Shown one piece after another: positions 1 through 7,176 of a stretch of 64,000 nucleotides of DNA. Position 1 is the stretch's first letter; every line of letters begins with the position of its first letter. This DNA comes from Phascolarctobacterium faecium DSM 14760. GTDB taxonomy: Bacteria > Bacillota > Negativicutes > Acidaminococcales > Acidaminococcaceae. Under the pieces are notes generated by a model that searched no databases, was not told the origin of the DNA, and was given only the letters and a program-made list of their open reading frames with translations. The position numbers and the translations under genes are program-made. Location of the stretch: the NCBI RefSeq assembly GCF_003269275.1, contig NZ_QLTS01000006.1, positions 35,386 through 99,385 of the forward strand. The letters are read 5' to 3'.

Positions 1-26
1 GAATGGCGGCTGCAGGAGGGGAATGA
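1..26 (+). CDS. 3' end of an upstream gene, probably sufC (partial)
   Basis: Only the last few codons are visible. One frame reads MAAAGGE and stops with TGA at 24-26, one base before the sufB start at 28. The identity as the SufC ATPase is inferred only from the usual sufC-sufB order. The same seven-codon tail turns up fused to the truncated permease ending at 4682, because the duplication junction lies inside it. The ribosome binding site of sufB (GGAGGGG, 15-21) sits within this tail. Confidence 0.4.
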
Positions 27-27
27 A

Positions 28-1242
28 ATGAGTGAACAGGTAAATCTGCAGGAAGCGCTGGTTAAAAAAGCTGCTTTTGGCAATGATATCGATTTGGAAA
101 AATTTGATGATAATAACGAACAGCATGTGCAAAGTACCGCCGAGCTTTCAGCAGCAGGGAAAGAACGGCTGGAGCATGTTGGTATCGATCTGGAGAGGGA
201 GAATCGCAGCGCCAGCTTTATTCAGGTCGACAATGCGCCTATTGAGGCCGAAGTAAAGCCGCAGCTGCCGCTGGAATTGATGAATACCGGCGCCGCCGCT
301 AAAAAATATCCTGAACTTGTCAAAAAATACTGGTGGAATGCCGTGAAGGCAGATACTGATAAATATACTGCTAAAACTGCATTGGAGCAGGAACAGGGAT
401 ATTTTATCAGAGTCAAAGCCGGGCAGAAGATAGAAGCTCCTCTGCAGGCCTGCGTTTTTATCGGTCACGAGGATCACCTGCAGCGTGTTCATAACATTGT
501 TATTGTAGAAGAAGGCGCTGAGCTTAATATCATCTCTGGCTGTGCCAGTGATCCCGGTGTTGAAAAAGGCGTGCATATCGGTATCAGTGAATTTTATGTT
601 GAAAAAAATGCTAAGCTGACCTTTACCATGATCCACAGCTGGGGCGAAAACATTGCTGTGCGTCCTCGCAGCGTAACGATCATCGAAGAAGGCGGCCAGT
701 TTATTTCTAATTATGTCTGCATGGAAAAAGTAAAAGATGTGCAGATGTATCCTACTACCAAGCTGGTAGGCGAAGGCGCTGTGGCACGCTTAAATTCTAT
801 TTTAGTGGCACCGGAGGGGTCGCATCTTGATATCGGCGGCAAGGCGCTGTTAGAGGTGCCTGGTACCCGTGCCGAAATCGTGACCCGTACTATTTCTACC
901 GGCGGTGAGATCATCAACCGCGGCAATCTTACAGGTCGTGCCGAAGGCATTCGTGCCCATTTGGAATGTAATGGCTTGATGCTCAGTAATAAAGGTTATA
1001 TTTCTGCCATACCTGAGCTGGATGCATTTACAGGTAATGCCGAGCTCAGCCACGAGGCTGCTGTGGGCCGCATCGCTCCTGAAGAGATCGAGTATCTGAT
1101 GGCGCGAGGAATGGACGAAGAAGAAGCTACTGCTACTATCGTCCGCGGCTTCCTCAACGTCAATATTGAAGGACTGCCGGAATCTTTGGCTAAAAAGATC
1201 AATGAAACTCTGGATACGTTCACTTATAATAAGGGAATGTAA
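28..1242 (+). CDS. sufB: SufB/SufD-family Fe-S cluster scaffold, copy 1
   Basis: This 404-residue protein is the scaffold subunit that, with the ATPase SufC, builds Fe-S clusters in the cytosol. The C-terminal half has the parallel beta-helix pattern of the family, followed by the conserved end with HEAAVGRI and then MARGMDEEEA. Cys314 in the ECNG motif is the likely cluster or sulfur ligand, by analogy with the active cysteine of E. coli SufB. At about 400 residues it is shorter than E. coli SufB (about 495) and resembles the minimal SufBC (SMS-type) systems of anaerobes. The start follows GGAGGGG by 6 bases. It is one of two near-identical copies. This one carries Asp149 and His150, where copy 2 has Glu and Gln. 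Confidence 0.9.
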   Translation: MSEQVNLQEALVKKAAFGNDIDLEKFDDNNEQHVQSTAELSAAGKERLEHVGIDLERENRSASFIQVDNAPIEAEVKPQLPLELMNTGAAAKKYPELVKKYWWNAVKADTDKYTAKTALEQEQGYFIRVKAGQKIEAPLQACVFIGHEDHLQRVHNIVIVEEGAELNIISGCASDPGVEKGVHIGISEFYVEKNAKLTFTMIHSWGENIAVRPRSVTIIEEGGQFISNYVCMEKVKDVQMYPTTKLVGEGAVARLNSILVAPEGSHLDIGGKALLEVPGTRAEIVTRTISTGGEIINRGNLTGRAEGIRAHLECNGLMLSNKGYISAIPELDAFTGNAELSHEAAVGRIAPEEIEYLMARGMDEEEATATIVRGFLNVNIEGLPESLAKKINETLDTFTYNKGM

Positions 1243-1261
1243 GAAAAAGTAAAAAAAGTAC

Positions 1262-1290
1262 TTGTCAATCGCGGCAAAGTGAGTTATAAT
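1262..1290 (+). promoter_or_regulatory. tRNA operon promoter, copy 1
   Basis: TTGTCA (1262-1267) and TATAAT (1285-1290) are separated by 17 bp. They stand about 20 bp before the tRNA-Gln gene and just after the sufB stop. This is a near-consensus housekeeping promoter. Confidence 0.8.
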
Positions 1291-1311
1291 AACCCTTGTG
1301 TTCAACACAAT

Positions 1312-1385
1312 TCCGGGATGGTGTAATGGTAGCACAGGTGATTCTGGATCATCTTGTCTGGGTTCGAGCCCTAGTCCCGGAGCCA
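1312..1385 (+). tRNA. tRNA-Gln (CTG), copy 1
   Basis: The sequence folds into a full cloverleaf. Acceptor TCCGGGA pairs with TCCCGGA, the D stem is GTGT/GCAC, and the anticodon stem GGTGA/TCATC carries the loop TTCTGGA with anticodon CTG at 1344-1346. The T arm contains GGTTCGAGCC. CCA is encoded (1383-1385). Confidence 0.92.
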
Positions 1386-1387
1386 AT

Positions 1388-1462
1388 GGCGCCATGGTCA
1401 AGCGGCTAAGACGTCGCCCTCTCAAGGCGAAATCACGAGTTCGATTCTCGTTGGCGCTACCA
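1388..1462 (+). tRNA. tRNA-Glu (CTC), copy 1
   Basis: The cloverleaf has acceptor GGCGCCA pairing with TGGCGCT (one G-U pair) and an anticodon stem TCGCC/GGCGA enclosing CTCTCAA, giving anticodon CTC. The T arm is ACGAG-TTCGATT-CTCGT and CCA is encoded. The gene lies two bases after tRNA-Gln, so the two are co-transcribed. An isoacceptor with TTC must exist elsewhere in the genome. Confidence 0.92.
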
Positions 1463-1472
1463 AACTGACAGT

Positions 1473-1507
1473 AAACCCTCTGACTTAGGTCAGAGGGTTT
1501 TTATTTT
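1473..1507 (+). terminator. Terminator of tRNA operon, copy 1
   Basis: A perfect 12-bp stem (AAACCCTCTGAC with GTCAGAGGGTTT), a TTAG loop and a following T-rich run TTTATTTT. Confidence 0.92.
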
Positions 1508-1527
1508 GGAATAGGTTTTTCATAAAC

Positions 1528-1563
1528 TGTATTGTTACAATACACCCTAAACTATTATATAAT
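1528..1563 (+). promoter_or_regulatory. merR promoter with palindromic operator, copy 1
   Basis: The perfect inverted repeat TGTATTGTTACAATACA (1528-1544, 7-bp arms, TTA centre) overlaps a likely -35, TTACAA (1535-1540). The -10 TATAAT lies 17 bp downstream (1558-1563). A regulator bound here would cover the -35, which fits autorepression. The same motif, slightly degenerate, lies in the lpdC promoter at 2450-2466. Confidence 0.75.
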
Positions 1564-1590
1564 ATAAAAAAATGGGGTGAGGTGGTCTTG

Positions 1591-2421
1591 ATGAGCACTT
1601 ATATTTCTATAAGCGAAATGGCAAAACTGCACGGAATTACCAGACAGACCCTTATTCATTACGATAATATTGATTTATTTAAGCCGGCGAAGGTCGATAC
1701 CAACGGTTACCGTTATTATTGTAAACACCAGATACCATATTTACGAGAGATTTGTTTCCTTAAATCGTTGGGAATCCGTCTGAAAGATATCCAACAGCAT
1801 TTTCAGGAACGGACGCCGGAAAACGAAATGTATCTTTTGGAGAAACAAAAACAGTATATTATGAATCAAATTGCCAAGCTCAATACTTTGCGCGAATACC
1901 TAAATCAAAGGATCGATCTGTATGAAGAAGCCGTAGATGCAGGGATGATGAGGATGTCGCTGCCTTTTGTACGCTATATAGATGCACGTCAGGCGATTTT
2001 TAAAGAGTGGCTGCAGCCTATTGATAAAGATAACCTGCACACGACATTAATGGATTTGTGGCAGCGTATCTTTGAACGTGAAATGGTTCCGTCAGGCGGT
2101 TTTGGTTCTATCATCAAAAAGTCTGGTGTGGAAAAAAATAAGTGGCTTCAGGGAGCCGGGTCCTGTATATTTTTGCCGGTATGGAACAAGGAGCACGAAA
2201 ATACACTTACGATACCGGCCGGAGAATATGTGTGCATGTATAAGTATGGTATGCCTTATGATACTGAGCATCTGGAAAAGCTGATGCAGTGGCTGGCTAA
2301 AAATAATTATGAACTGGCAGGGGATATCATCGACGTGTGTCTGCTTGATACTACCTTTTATAAGCAGGAAACAGGCGTAGATTTCTGTATGCTGCAGGCT
2401 CCTGTTACCTTAAAAAAATAA
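1591..2421 (+). CDS. MerR-family ligand-responsive regulator, copy 1
   Basis: This 276-residue protein has an N-terminal MerR winged helix-turn-helix (ISEMAKLHGITRQTLIHYD, with YRYY in the wing). A dimerising coiled coil follows at about residues 70-115, then a C-terminal domain resembling the GyrI/BmrR effector-binding fold. No metal-binding cysteine set is seen, so it probably senses a small organic ligand. ATG 1591 is chosen over GTG 1582 because the GGGGTGAGG ribosome binding site ends 8 bases before 1591 and overlaps 1582. The gene precedes lpdC on the same strand, and both promoters carry the same operator. It is therefore the likely activator of the decarboxylase operon, with the aromatic acid as a plausible inducer (inference). 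Confidence 0.85.
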   Translation: MSTYISISEMAKLHGITRQTLIHYDNIDLFKPAKVDTNGYRYYCKHQIPYLREICFLKSLGIRLKDIQQHFQERTPENEMYLLEKQKQYIMNQIAKLNTLREYLNQRIDLYEEAVDAGMMRMSLPFVRYIDARQAIFKEWLQPIDKDNLHTTLMDLWQRIFEREMVPSGGFGSIIKKSGVEKNKWLQGAGSCIFLPVWNKEHENTLTIPAGEYVCMYKYGMPYDTEHLEKLMQWLAKNNYELAGDIIDVCLLDTTFYKQETGVDFCMLQAPVTLKK

Positions 2422-2444
2422 ATAAAAATTTTTTTAAAAACCTC

Positions 2445-2475
2445 TTGACTGTATTGTTACACCACAATCTATTAT
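2445..2475 (+). promoter_or_regulatory. MerR-type promoter of lpdC, 19-bp spacer, copy 1
   Basis: TTGACT (2445-2450) and TATTAT (2470-2475) are 19 bp apart, the overlong spacing that MerR-family activators correct by twisting DNA. The operator TGTATTGTTACACCACA fills the spacer (2450-2466) and matches 15 of 17 positions of the palindrome in front of the merR gene. Confidence 0.8.
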
Positions 2476-2520
2476 CAAATTGTGAGGTAACACTCAACAA
2501 AAAGTCAGGAGGTTATTTTT

Positions 2521-4005
2521 ATGACTAAAGAAGTTATTGATTTAAGATCTGCGTTGGAATTACTGGAAAGCATTCCCGGACAAATGGTACATACTGATGT
2601 AGAGGTTGACCCTTCTGCAGAACTGGCTGGCGTTTATCGTTATGTGGGTGCAGGCGGCACTGTTGCCCGTCCTACTAAAACAGGGCCGGCTATGACTTTT
2701 GAAAATGTGAAAGGACACCCAGGTGCAAAAGTAGTTATTGGTTTATTAGCCAGCCGTAAACGTGTAGGCTATCTTTTGAATAGTAAACCTGAAAAATTAG
2801 GTTTTATGATGCGTGACGCTGTAAAAAATGCTATTGCTCCAGTGGTCGTTGATAAAGCGAAAGCTCAATGCCAGGAAGTCGTGCATCTGGCTACTGACGA
2901 AGGCTTTGATATCCGTAAATTGATCCCGGCTCCTACCAATACTCCGGAAGATGCAGGACCGTATGTAACTTTAGGTATGTGCTATGCTTCCGATGTCGAA
3001 ACCGGTGAATCTGACGTTACGATCCATAGACTTTGCCTGCAGAGCAAAGACGAAATTTCCATGTTTTTCACACCGGGGGCCCGGCATTTGGGCGCTTTCC
3101 GTGAAAAGGCCGAAGCTTTAGGCAAACCGCTGCCAATTTCCATCAGTATCGGTGTCGATCCGGCTATTGAGATCGCTTCCTGCTTTGAGCCGCCGACAAC
3201 TCCGCTTGGCTTCAATGAATTATCTATTGCCGGAGCAATCCGCGGTAAGGCTGTTGAATTAGCTCCCTGTGTGACGATCGATGAAAAATGTATCGCCAAC
3301 GCCGAATACGTCATTGAAGGCGAGCTTTTGGTAGGCGCGCGCGTTCGCGAGGACCAGAATTCCAATACCGGTAAAGCGATGCCGGAATTTCCCGGTTATA
3401 CCGGGCCTGCCAATGCAGAATTACCTGTTATCAAAGTAAAAGCTGTTACTCACAGAGTAAATCCGATTATGCAAACCTGCATTGGACCTTCCGAAGAGCA
3501 TGTAAGCATGGCCGGTATCCCGACTGAGGCGTCGATCCTTGATATGGTGGAAAGAGCTATGCCGGGCCGTGTACAAAATGTTTATGCACATTCCTCCGGC
3601 GGCGGTAAATTTATTGCCGTTATCCAGTTCAAAAAGACCGTTCCAAGTGACGAGGGTCGTCAGCGTCAGGCTGCGCTGCTTGCTTTCTCTGCTTTCCCGG
3701 AATTGAAGCAGGTGATTTTAGTTGATGAAGATGTCGATATTTTTGATACTAACGATGTGCTATGGGCGATGACTACCAGGATGCAGGCCGATGTCGATAT
3801 CGTAACAATCCCCGGCGTACGCTGCCATCCGCTTGATCCGTCTAATGATCCTGCCTGCAGCTGGTCGATCCGCGATCATGGTATTGCCTGCAAAACTATT
3901 TATGACGCGACAATTCCGTTTAATCAGAAAGCAAGATTCCAACGCGCAAAATTTATGGAAGTCGATGTAAAAAAATTCTTGCCTGATTTTACCGTACAGG
4001 ATTGA
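2521..4005 (+). CDS. lpdC: LpdC-like (UbiD-family) hydroxybenzoate decarboxylase, copy 1
   Basis: This 494-residue UbiD-family enzyme would catalyse reversible non-oxidative decarboxylation of an aromatic acid using prenylated FMN. From memory it is very close to Lactobacillus gallate decarboxylase LpdC: the DVEVDP-AEL-GVYRY-GAGGTV start, the DEGFDIRKL-APTNTP block and the SEEHVSMAGIPTEASIL block all match. Arg170 (VTIHR) corresponds to the cofactor-binding arginine. Glu233 (FNEL) sits where the metal-ligand glutamate is, and Glu262/Glu266 (AEYVIEG) lie where catalytic glutamates are found. The start follows CAGGAGG. The partners LpdB and LpdD follow only the second copy. Gallate or protocatechuate is the best substrate guess, not proven. 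Confidence 0.87.
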   Translation: MTKEVIDLRSALELLESIPGQMVHTDVEVDPSAELAGVYRYVGAGGTVARPTKTGPAMTFENVKGHPGAKVVIGLLASRKRVGYLLNSKPEKLGFMMRDAVKNAIAPVVVDKAKAQCQEVVHLATDEGFDIRKLIPAPTNTPEDAGPYVTLGMCYASDVETGESDVTIHRLCLQSKDEISMFFTPGARHLGAFREKAEALGKPLPISISIGVDPAIEIASCFEPPTTPLGFNELSIAGAIRGKAVELAPCVTIDEKCIANAEYVIEGELLVGARVREDQNSNTGKAMPEFPGYTGPANAELPVIKVKAVTHRVNPIMQTCIGPSEEHVSMAGIPTEASILDMVERAMPGRVQNVYAHSSGGGKFIAVIQFKKTVPSDEGRQRQAALLAFSAFPELKQVILVDEDVDIFDTNDVLWAMTTRMQADVDIVTIPGVRCHPLDPSNDPACSWSIRDHGIACKTIYDATIPFNQKARFQRAKFMEVDVKKFLPDFTVQD

Positions 4006-4015
4006 ATGATTCTGC

Positions 4016-4044
4016 TGGTTAAGGCGTTTTAAACGCCTTAACCA
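4016..4044 (+). promoter_or_regulatory. Intercistronic 14-bp palindrome, copy 1
   Basis: TGGTTAAGGCGTTT and its exact reverse complement are separated by one T. No T-run follows, so it is not a typical terminator. It may be an RNA-stabilising or processing hairpin that sets the ratio of decarboxylase to permease. Confidence 0.6.
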
Positions 4045-4085
4045 CATTATCTGACTTTGATTGGATATTTTTAAGGAGGACAATT

Positions 4086-4682
4086 ATGGGAAAGAATAAA
4101 CCGATTATAGGTTTTATTTTAGGTATCATCGTAGCTGTGGTCATCTTTTTTGCTAACATTCCCGGCTTGGAACGCACAGGACAGATGTGTATGGCCTTTT
4201 CTCTGATGACAGTGATTTTCTGGGCTTTTGGTATTGCTCAGCCCGGTTATGTCTCAGGTCTGTATCTTTTGCTTTTAGCAGTTTTTAAAGTTGCGCCAAC
4301 AACATTGATTTTTTCTACCTGGACTACTTCTATGATGTATCTGATCATCGGCGCTTATCTTATTGCGGTGGCGGTGAAAGAATCAGGTTTAGGTGAGAGG
4401 ATCGCTTATAAGTTCATCGTAAAATATGTTTCGTCTTTTAAAAGTATTATCGTTTCTATCTTTGCTCTGACGTTCATTCTGGCCTTATTGATTCCGCATC
4501 CCTGGCCGCGCGCTTTTCTCATTATGTCGGTCATGGCTGTTGTGGTAAAAAGCGCGGACATTCCCCGTGAAGACGCGGTTAAGATCGGTTTTACTGTTTT
4601 TACGGCTTCTATCCCGGTTTCCATGATCTTTCTGACTGGTGATGCGTCGATCAATCCACTGGCGGCTGCAGGAGGGGAATGA
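4086..4682 (+). pseudogene. Truncated DASS-type permease fused to foreign tail
   Basis: The first 195 codons are identical to the intact permease at 8742, after which the duplication junction replaces the rest with GGE and a stop (TGA 4680-4682). About five of the dozen expected membrane segments remain, and the second half of the transport core is lost, so it cannot be a working transporter. Its AGGAGG ribosome binding site is intact, so a membrane fragment could still be made. The stop overlaps the ribosome binding region of sufB copy 2, so translation may be coupled. Confidence 0.9.
4660..4669 (+). repeat. Microhomology at duplication junction
   Basis: TGGCGGCTGC here joins permease codons (left) to the sufC-sufB boundary (right). 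The same 10-mer lies at 4-13 and 9316-9325 in the two parental contexts, so the exact crossover cannot be placed within it. Confidence 0.9.
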
Positions 4683-4683
4683 A

Positions 4684-5898
4684 ATGAGTGAACAGGTAAA
4701 TCTGCAGGAAGCGCTGGTTAAAAAAGCTGCTTTTGGCAATGATATCGATTTGGAAAAATTTGATGATAATAACGAACAGCATGTGCAAAGTACCGCCGAG
4801 CTTTCAGCAGCAGGGAAAGAACGGCTGGAGCATGTTGGTATCGATCTGGAGAGGGAGAATCGCAGCGCCAGCTTTATTCAGGTCGACAATGCGCCTATTG
4901 AGGCCGAAGTAAAGCCGCAGCTGCCGCTGGAATTGATGAATACCGGCGCCGCCGCTAAAAAATATCCTGAACTTGTCAAAAAATACTGGTGGAATGCCGT
5001 GAAGGCAGATACTGATAAATATACTGCTAAAACTGCATTGGAGCAGGAACAGGGATATTTTATCAGAGTCAAAGCCGGGCAGAAGATAGAAGCTCCGCTG
5101 CAGGCCTGCGTTTTTATCGGTCACGAGGAGCAGCTGCAGCGTGTTCATAACATTGTTATTGTAGAAGAAGGCGCTGAGCTTAATATCATCTCTGGCTGTG
5201 CCAGTGATCCCGGTGTTGAAAAAGGCGTGCATATCGGTATCAGTGAATTTTATGTTGAAAAAAATGCTAAGCTGACCTTTACCATGATCCACAGCTGGGG
5301 CGAAAACATTGCTGTGCGTCCTCGCAGCGTAACGATCATCGAAGAAGGCGGCCAGTTTATTTCTAATTATGTCTGCATGGAAAAAGTAAAAGATGTGCAG
5401 ATGTATCCTACTACCAAGCTGGTAGGCGAAGGCGCTGTGGCACGCTTAAATTCTATTTTAGTGGCACCGGAGGGGTCGCATCTTGATATCGGCGGCAAGG
5501 CGCTGTTAGAGGTGCCTGGTACCCGTGCCGAAATCGTGACCCGTACTATTTCTACCGGCGGTGAGATCATCAACCGCGGCAATCTTACAGGTCGTGCCGA
5601 AGGCATTCGTGCCCATTTGGAATGTAATGGCTTGATGCTCAGTAATAAAGGTTATATTTCTGCCATACCTGAGCTGGATGCATTTACAGGTAATGCCGAG
5701 CTCAGCCACGAGGCTGCTGTGGGCCGCATCGCTCCTGAAGAGATCGAGTATCTGATGGCGCGAGGAATGGACGAAGAAGAAGCTACTGCTACTATCGTCC
5801 GCGGCTTCCTCAACGTCAATATTGAAGGACTGCCGGAATCTTTGGCTAAAAAGATCAATGAAACTCTGGATACGTTCACTTATAATAAGGGAATGTAA
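4684..5898 (+). CDS. sufB: SufB/SufD-family Fe-S cluster scaffold, copy 2
   Basis: This copy is identical to the gene at 28 except for a silent change in codon 138 and two amino-acid changes, Glu149 and Gln150 in place of Asp and His. The start is ATG 4684 behind the same GGAGGGG, although the open frame extends back to 4639. Unlike copy 1 it is not preceded by its presumed partner gene. It follows lpdC copy 1 and the permease fragment with no terminator between, so the MerR-controlled promoter at 2445 should read into it. Confidence 0.9.
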   Translation: MSEQVNLQEALVKKAAFGNDIDLEKFDDNNEQHVQSTAELSAAGKERLEHVGIDLERENRSASFIQVDNAPIEAEVKPQLPLELMNTGAAAKKYPELVKKYWWNAVKADTDKYTAKTALEQEQGYFIRVKAGQKIEAPLQACVFIGHEEQLQRVHNIVIVEEGAELNIISGCASDPGVEKGVHIGISEFYVEKNAKLTFTMIHSWGENIAVRPRSVTIIEEGGQFISNYVCMEKVKDVQMYPTTKLVGEGAVARLNSILVAPEGSHLDIGGKALLEVPGTRAEIVTRTISTGGEIINRGNLTGRAEGIRAHLECNGLMLSNKGYISAIPELDAFTGNAELSHEAAVGRIAPEEIEYLMARGMDEEEATATIVRGFLNVNIEGLPESLAKKINETLDTFTYNKGM

Positions 5899-5917
5899 GA
5901 AAAAGTAAAAAAAGTAC

Positions 5918-5946
5918 TTGTCAATCGCGGCAAAGTGAGTTATAAT
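5918..5946 (+). promoter_or_regulatory. tRNA operon promoter, copy 2
   Basis: TTGTCA-17-TATAAT, identical to the promoter at 1262. Confidence 0.8.
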
Positions 5947-5967
5947 AACCCTTGTGTTCAACACAAT

Positions 5968-6041
5968 TCCGGGATGGTGTAATGGTAGCACAGGTGATTC
6001 TGGATCATCTTGTCTGGGTTCGAGCCCTAGTCCCGGAGCCA
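5968..6041 (+). tRNA. tRNA-Gln (CTG), copy 2
   Basis: Identical to the tRNA at 1312, with the same cloverleaf, anticodon CTG and encoded CCA. Confidence 0.92.
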
Positions 6042-6043
6042 AT

Positions 6044-6118
6044 GGCGCCATGGTCAAGCGGCTAAGACGTCGCCCTCTCAAGGCGAAATCACGAGTTCGA
6101 TTCTCGTTGGCGCTACCA
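6044..6118 (+). tRNA. tRNA-Glu (CTC), copy 2
   Basis: Identical to the tRNA at 1388, with anticodon CTC and encoded CCA. Confidence 0.92.
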
Positions 6119-6128
6119 AACTGACAGT

Positions 6129-6163
6129 AAACCCTCTGACTTAGGTCAGAGGGTTTTTATTTT
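6129..6163 (+). terminator. Terminator of tRNA operon, copy 2
   Basis: Same 12-bp stem and T-rich run as at 1473. It should also stop transcripts that enter from the lpdC copy 1 promoter. Confidence 0.92.
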
Positions 6164-6183
6164 GGAATAGGTTTTTCATAAAC

Positions 6184-6219
6184 TGTATTGTTACAATACA
6201 CCCTAAACTATTATATAAT
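6184..6219 (+). promoter_or_regulatory. merR promoter with palindromic operator, copy 2
   Basis: Palindrome TGTATTGTTACAATACA at 6184-6200 over TTACAA-17-TATAAT, identical to copy 1. Confidence 0.75.
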
Positions 6220-6246
6220 ATAAAAAAATGGGGTGAGGTGGTCTTG

Positions 6247-7077
6247 ATGAGCACTTATATTTCTATAAGCGAAATGGCAAAACTGCACGGAATTACCAGA
6301 CAGACCCTTATTCATTACGATAATATTGATTTATTTAAGCCGGCGAAGGTCGATACCAACGGTTACCGTTATTATTGTAAACACCAGATACCATATTTAC
6401 GAGAGATTTGTTTCCTTAAATCGTTGGGAATCCGTCTGAAAGATATCCAACAGCATTTTCAGGAACGGACGCCGGAAAACGAAATGTATCTTTTGGAGAA
6501 ACAAAAACAGTATATTATGAATCAAATTGCCAAGCTCAATACTTTGCGCGAATACCTAAATCAAAGGATCGATCTGTATGAAGAAGCCGTAGATGCAGGG
6601 ATGATGAGGATGTCGCTGCCTTTTGTACGCTATATAGATGCACGTCAGGCGATTTTTAAAGAGTGGCTGCAGCCTATTGATAAAGATAACCTGCACACGA
6701 CATTAATGGATTTGTGGCAGCGTATCTTTGAACGTGAAATGGTTCCGTCAGGCGGTTTTGGTTCTATCATCAAAAAGTCTGGTGTGGAAAAAAATAAGTG
6801 GCTTCAGGGAGCCGGGTCCTGTATATTTTTGCCGGTATGGAACAAGGAGCACGAAAATACACTTACGATACCGGCCGGAGAATATGTGTGCATGTATAAG
6901 TATGGTATGCCTTATGATACTGAGCATCTGGAAAAGCTGATGCAGTGGCTGGCTAAAAATAATTATGAACTGGCAGGGGATATCATCGACGTGTGTCTGC
7001 TTGATACTACCTTTTATAAGCAGGAAACAGGCGTAGATTTCTGTATGCTGCAGGCTCCTGTTACCTTAAAAAAATAA
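6247..7077 (+). CDS. MerR-family ligand-responsive regulator, copy 2
   Basis: Identical in protein sequence to the regulator at 1591 (276 residues: MerR helix-turn-helix, coiled coil, GyrI/BmrR-like effector domain). The start ATG 6247 is chosen for its spacing from GGGGTGAGG. With two intact copies the cell may carry more regulator per operator set, but it also has two sets of operators. Confidence 0.85.
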   Translation: MSTYISISEMAKLHGITRQTLIHYDNIDLFKPAKVDTNGYRYYCKHQIPYLREICFLKSLGIRLKDIQQHFQERTPENEMYLLEKQKQYIMNQIAKLNTLREYLNQRIDLYEEAVDAGMMRMSLPFVRYIDARQAIFKEWLQPIDKDNLHTTLMDLWQRIFEREMVPSGGFGSIIKKSGVEKNKWLQGAGSCIFLPVWNKEHENTLTIPAGEYVCMYKYGMPYDTEHLEKLMQWLAKNNYELAGDIIDVCLLDTTFYKQETGVDFCMLQAPVTLKK

Positions 7078-7100
7078 ATAAAAATTTTTTTAAAAACCTC

Positions 7101-7131
7101 TTGACTGTATTGTTACACCACAATCTATTAT
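7101..7131 (+). promoter_or_regulatory. MerR-type promoter of lpdC, copy 2
   Basis: TTGACT-19-TATTAT with operator 7106-7122 in the spacer, identical to copy 1. This copy drives the complete lpdC-permease-lpdB-lpdD operon. Confidence 0.8.
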
Positions 7132-7176
7132 CAAATTGTGAGGTAACACTCAACAAAAAGTCAGGAGGTTATTTTT

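Noticed and set aside
850-1425. Minus-strand open frame of 191 codons over sufB and the tRNAs (and its copy at 5506)
   Set aside because: It runs antisense through sufB and two tRNA genes, has no ribosome binding site and shows no family features; it is a shadow of the coding frame opposite.
1582-1590. GTG 1582 as start of the MerR-type regulator
   Set aside because: The codon overlaps the GGGGTGAGG ribosome binding site; ATG 1591 is correctly spaced.
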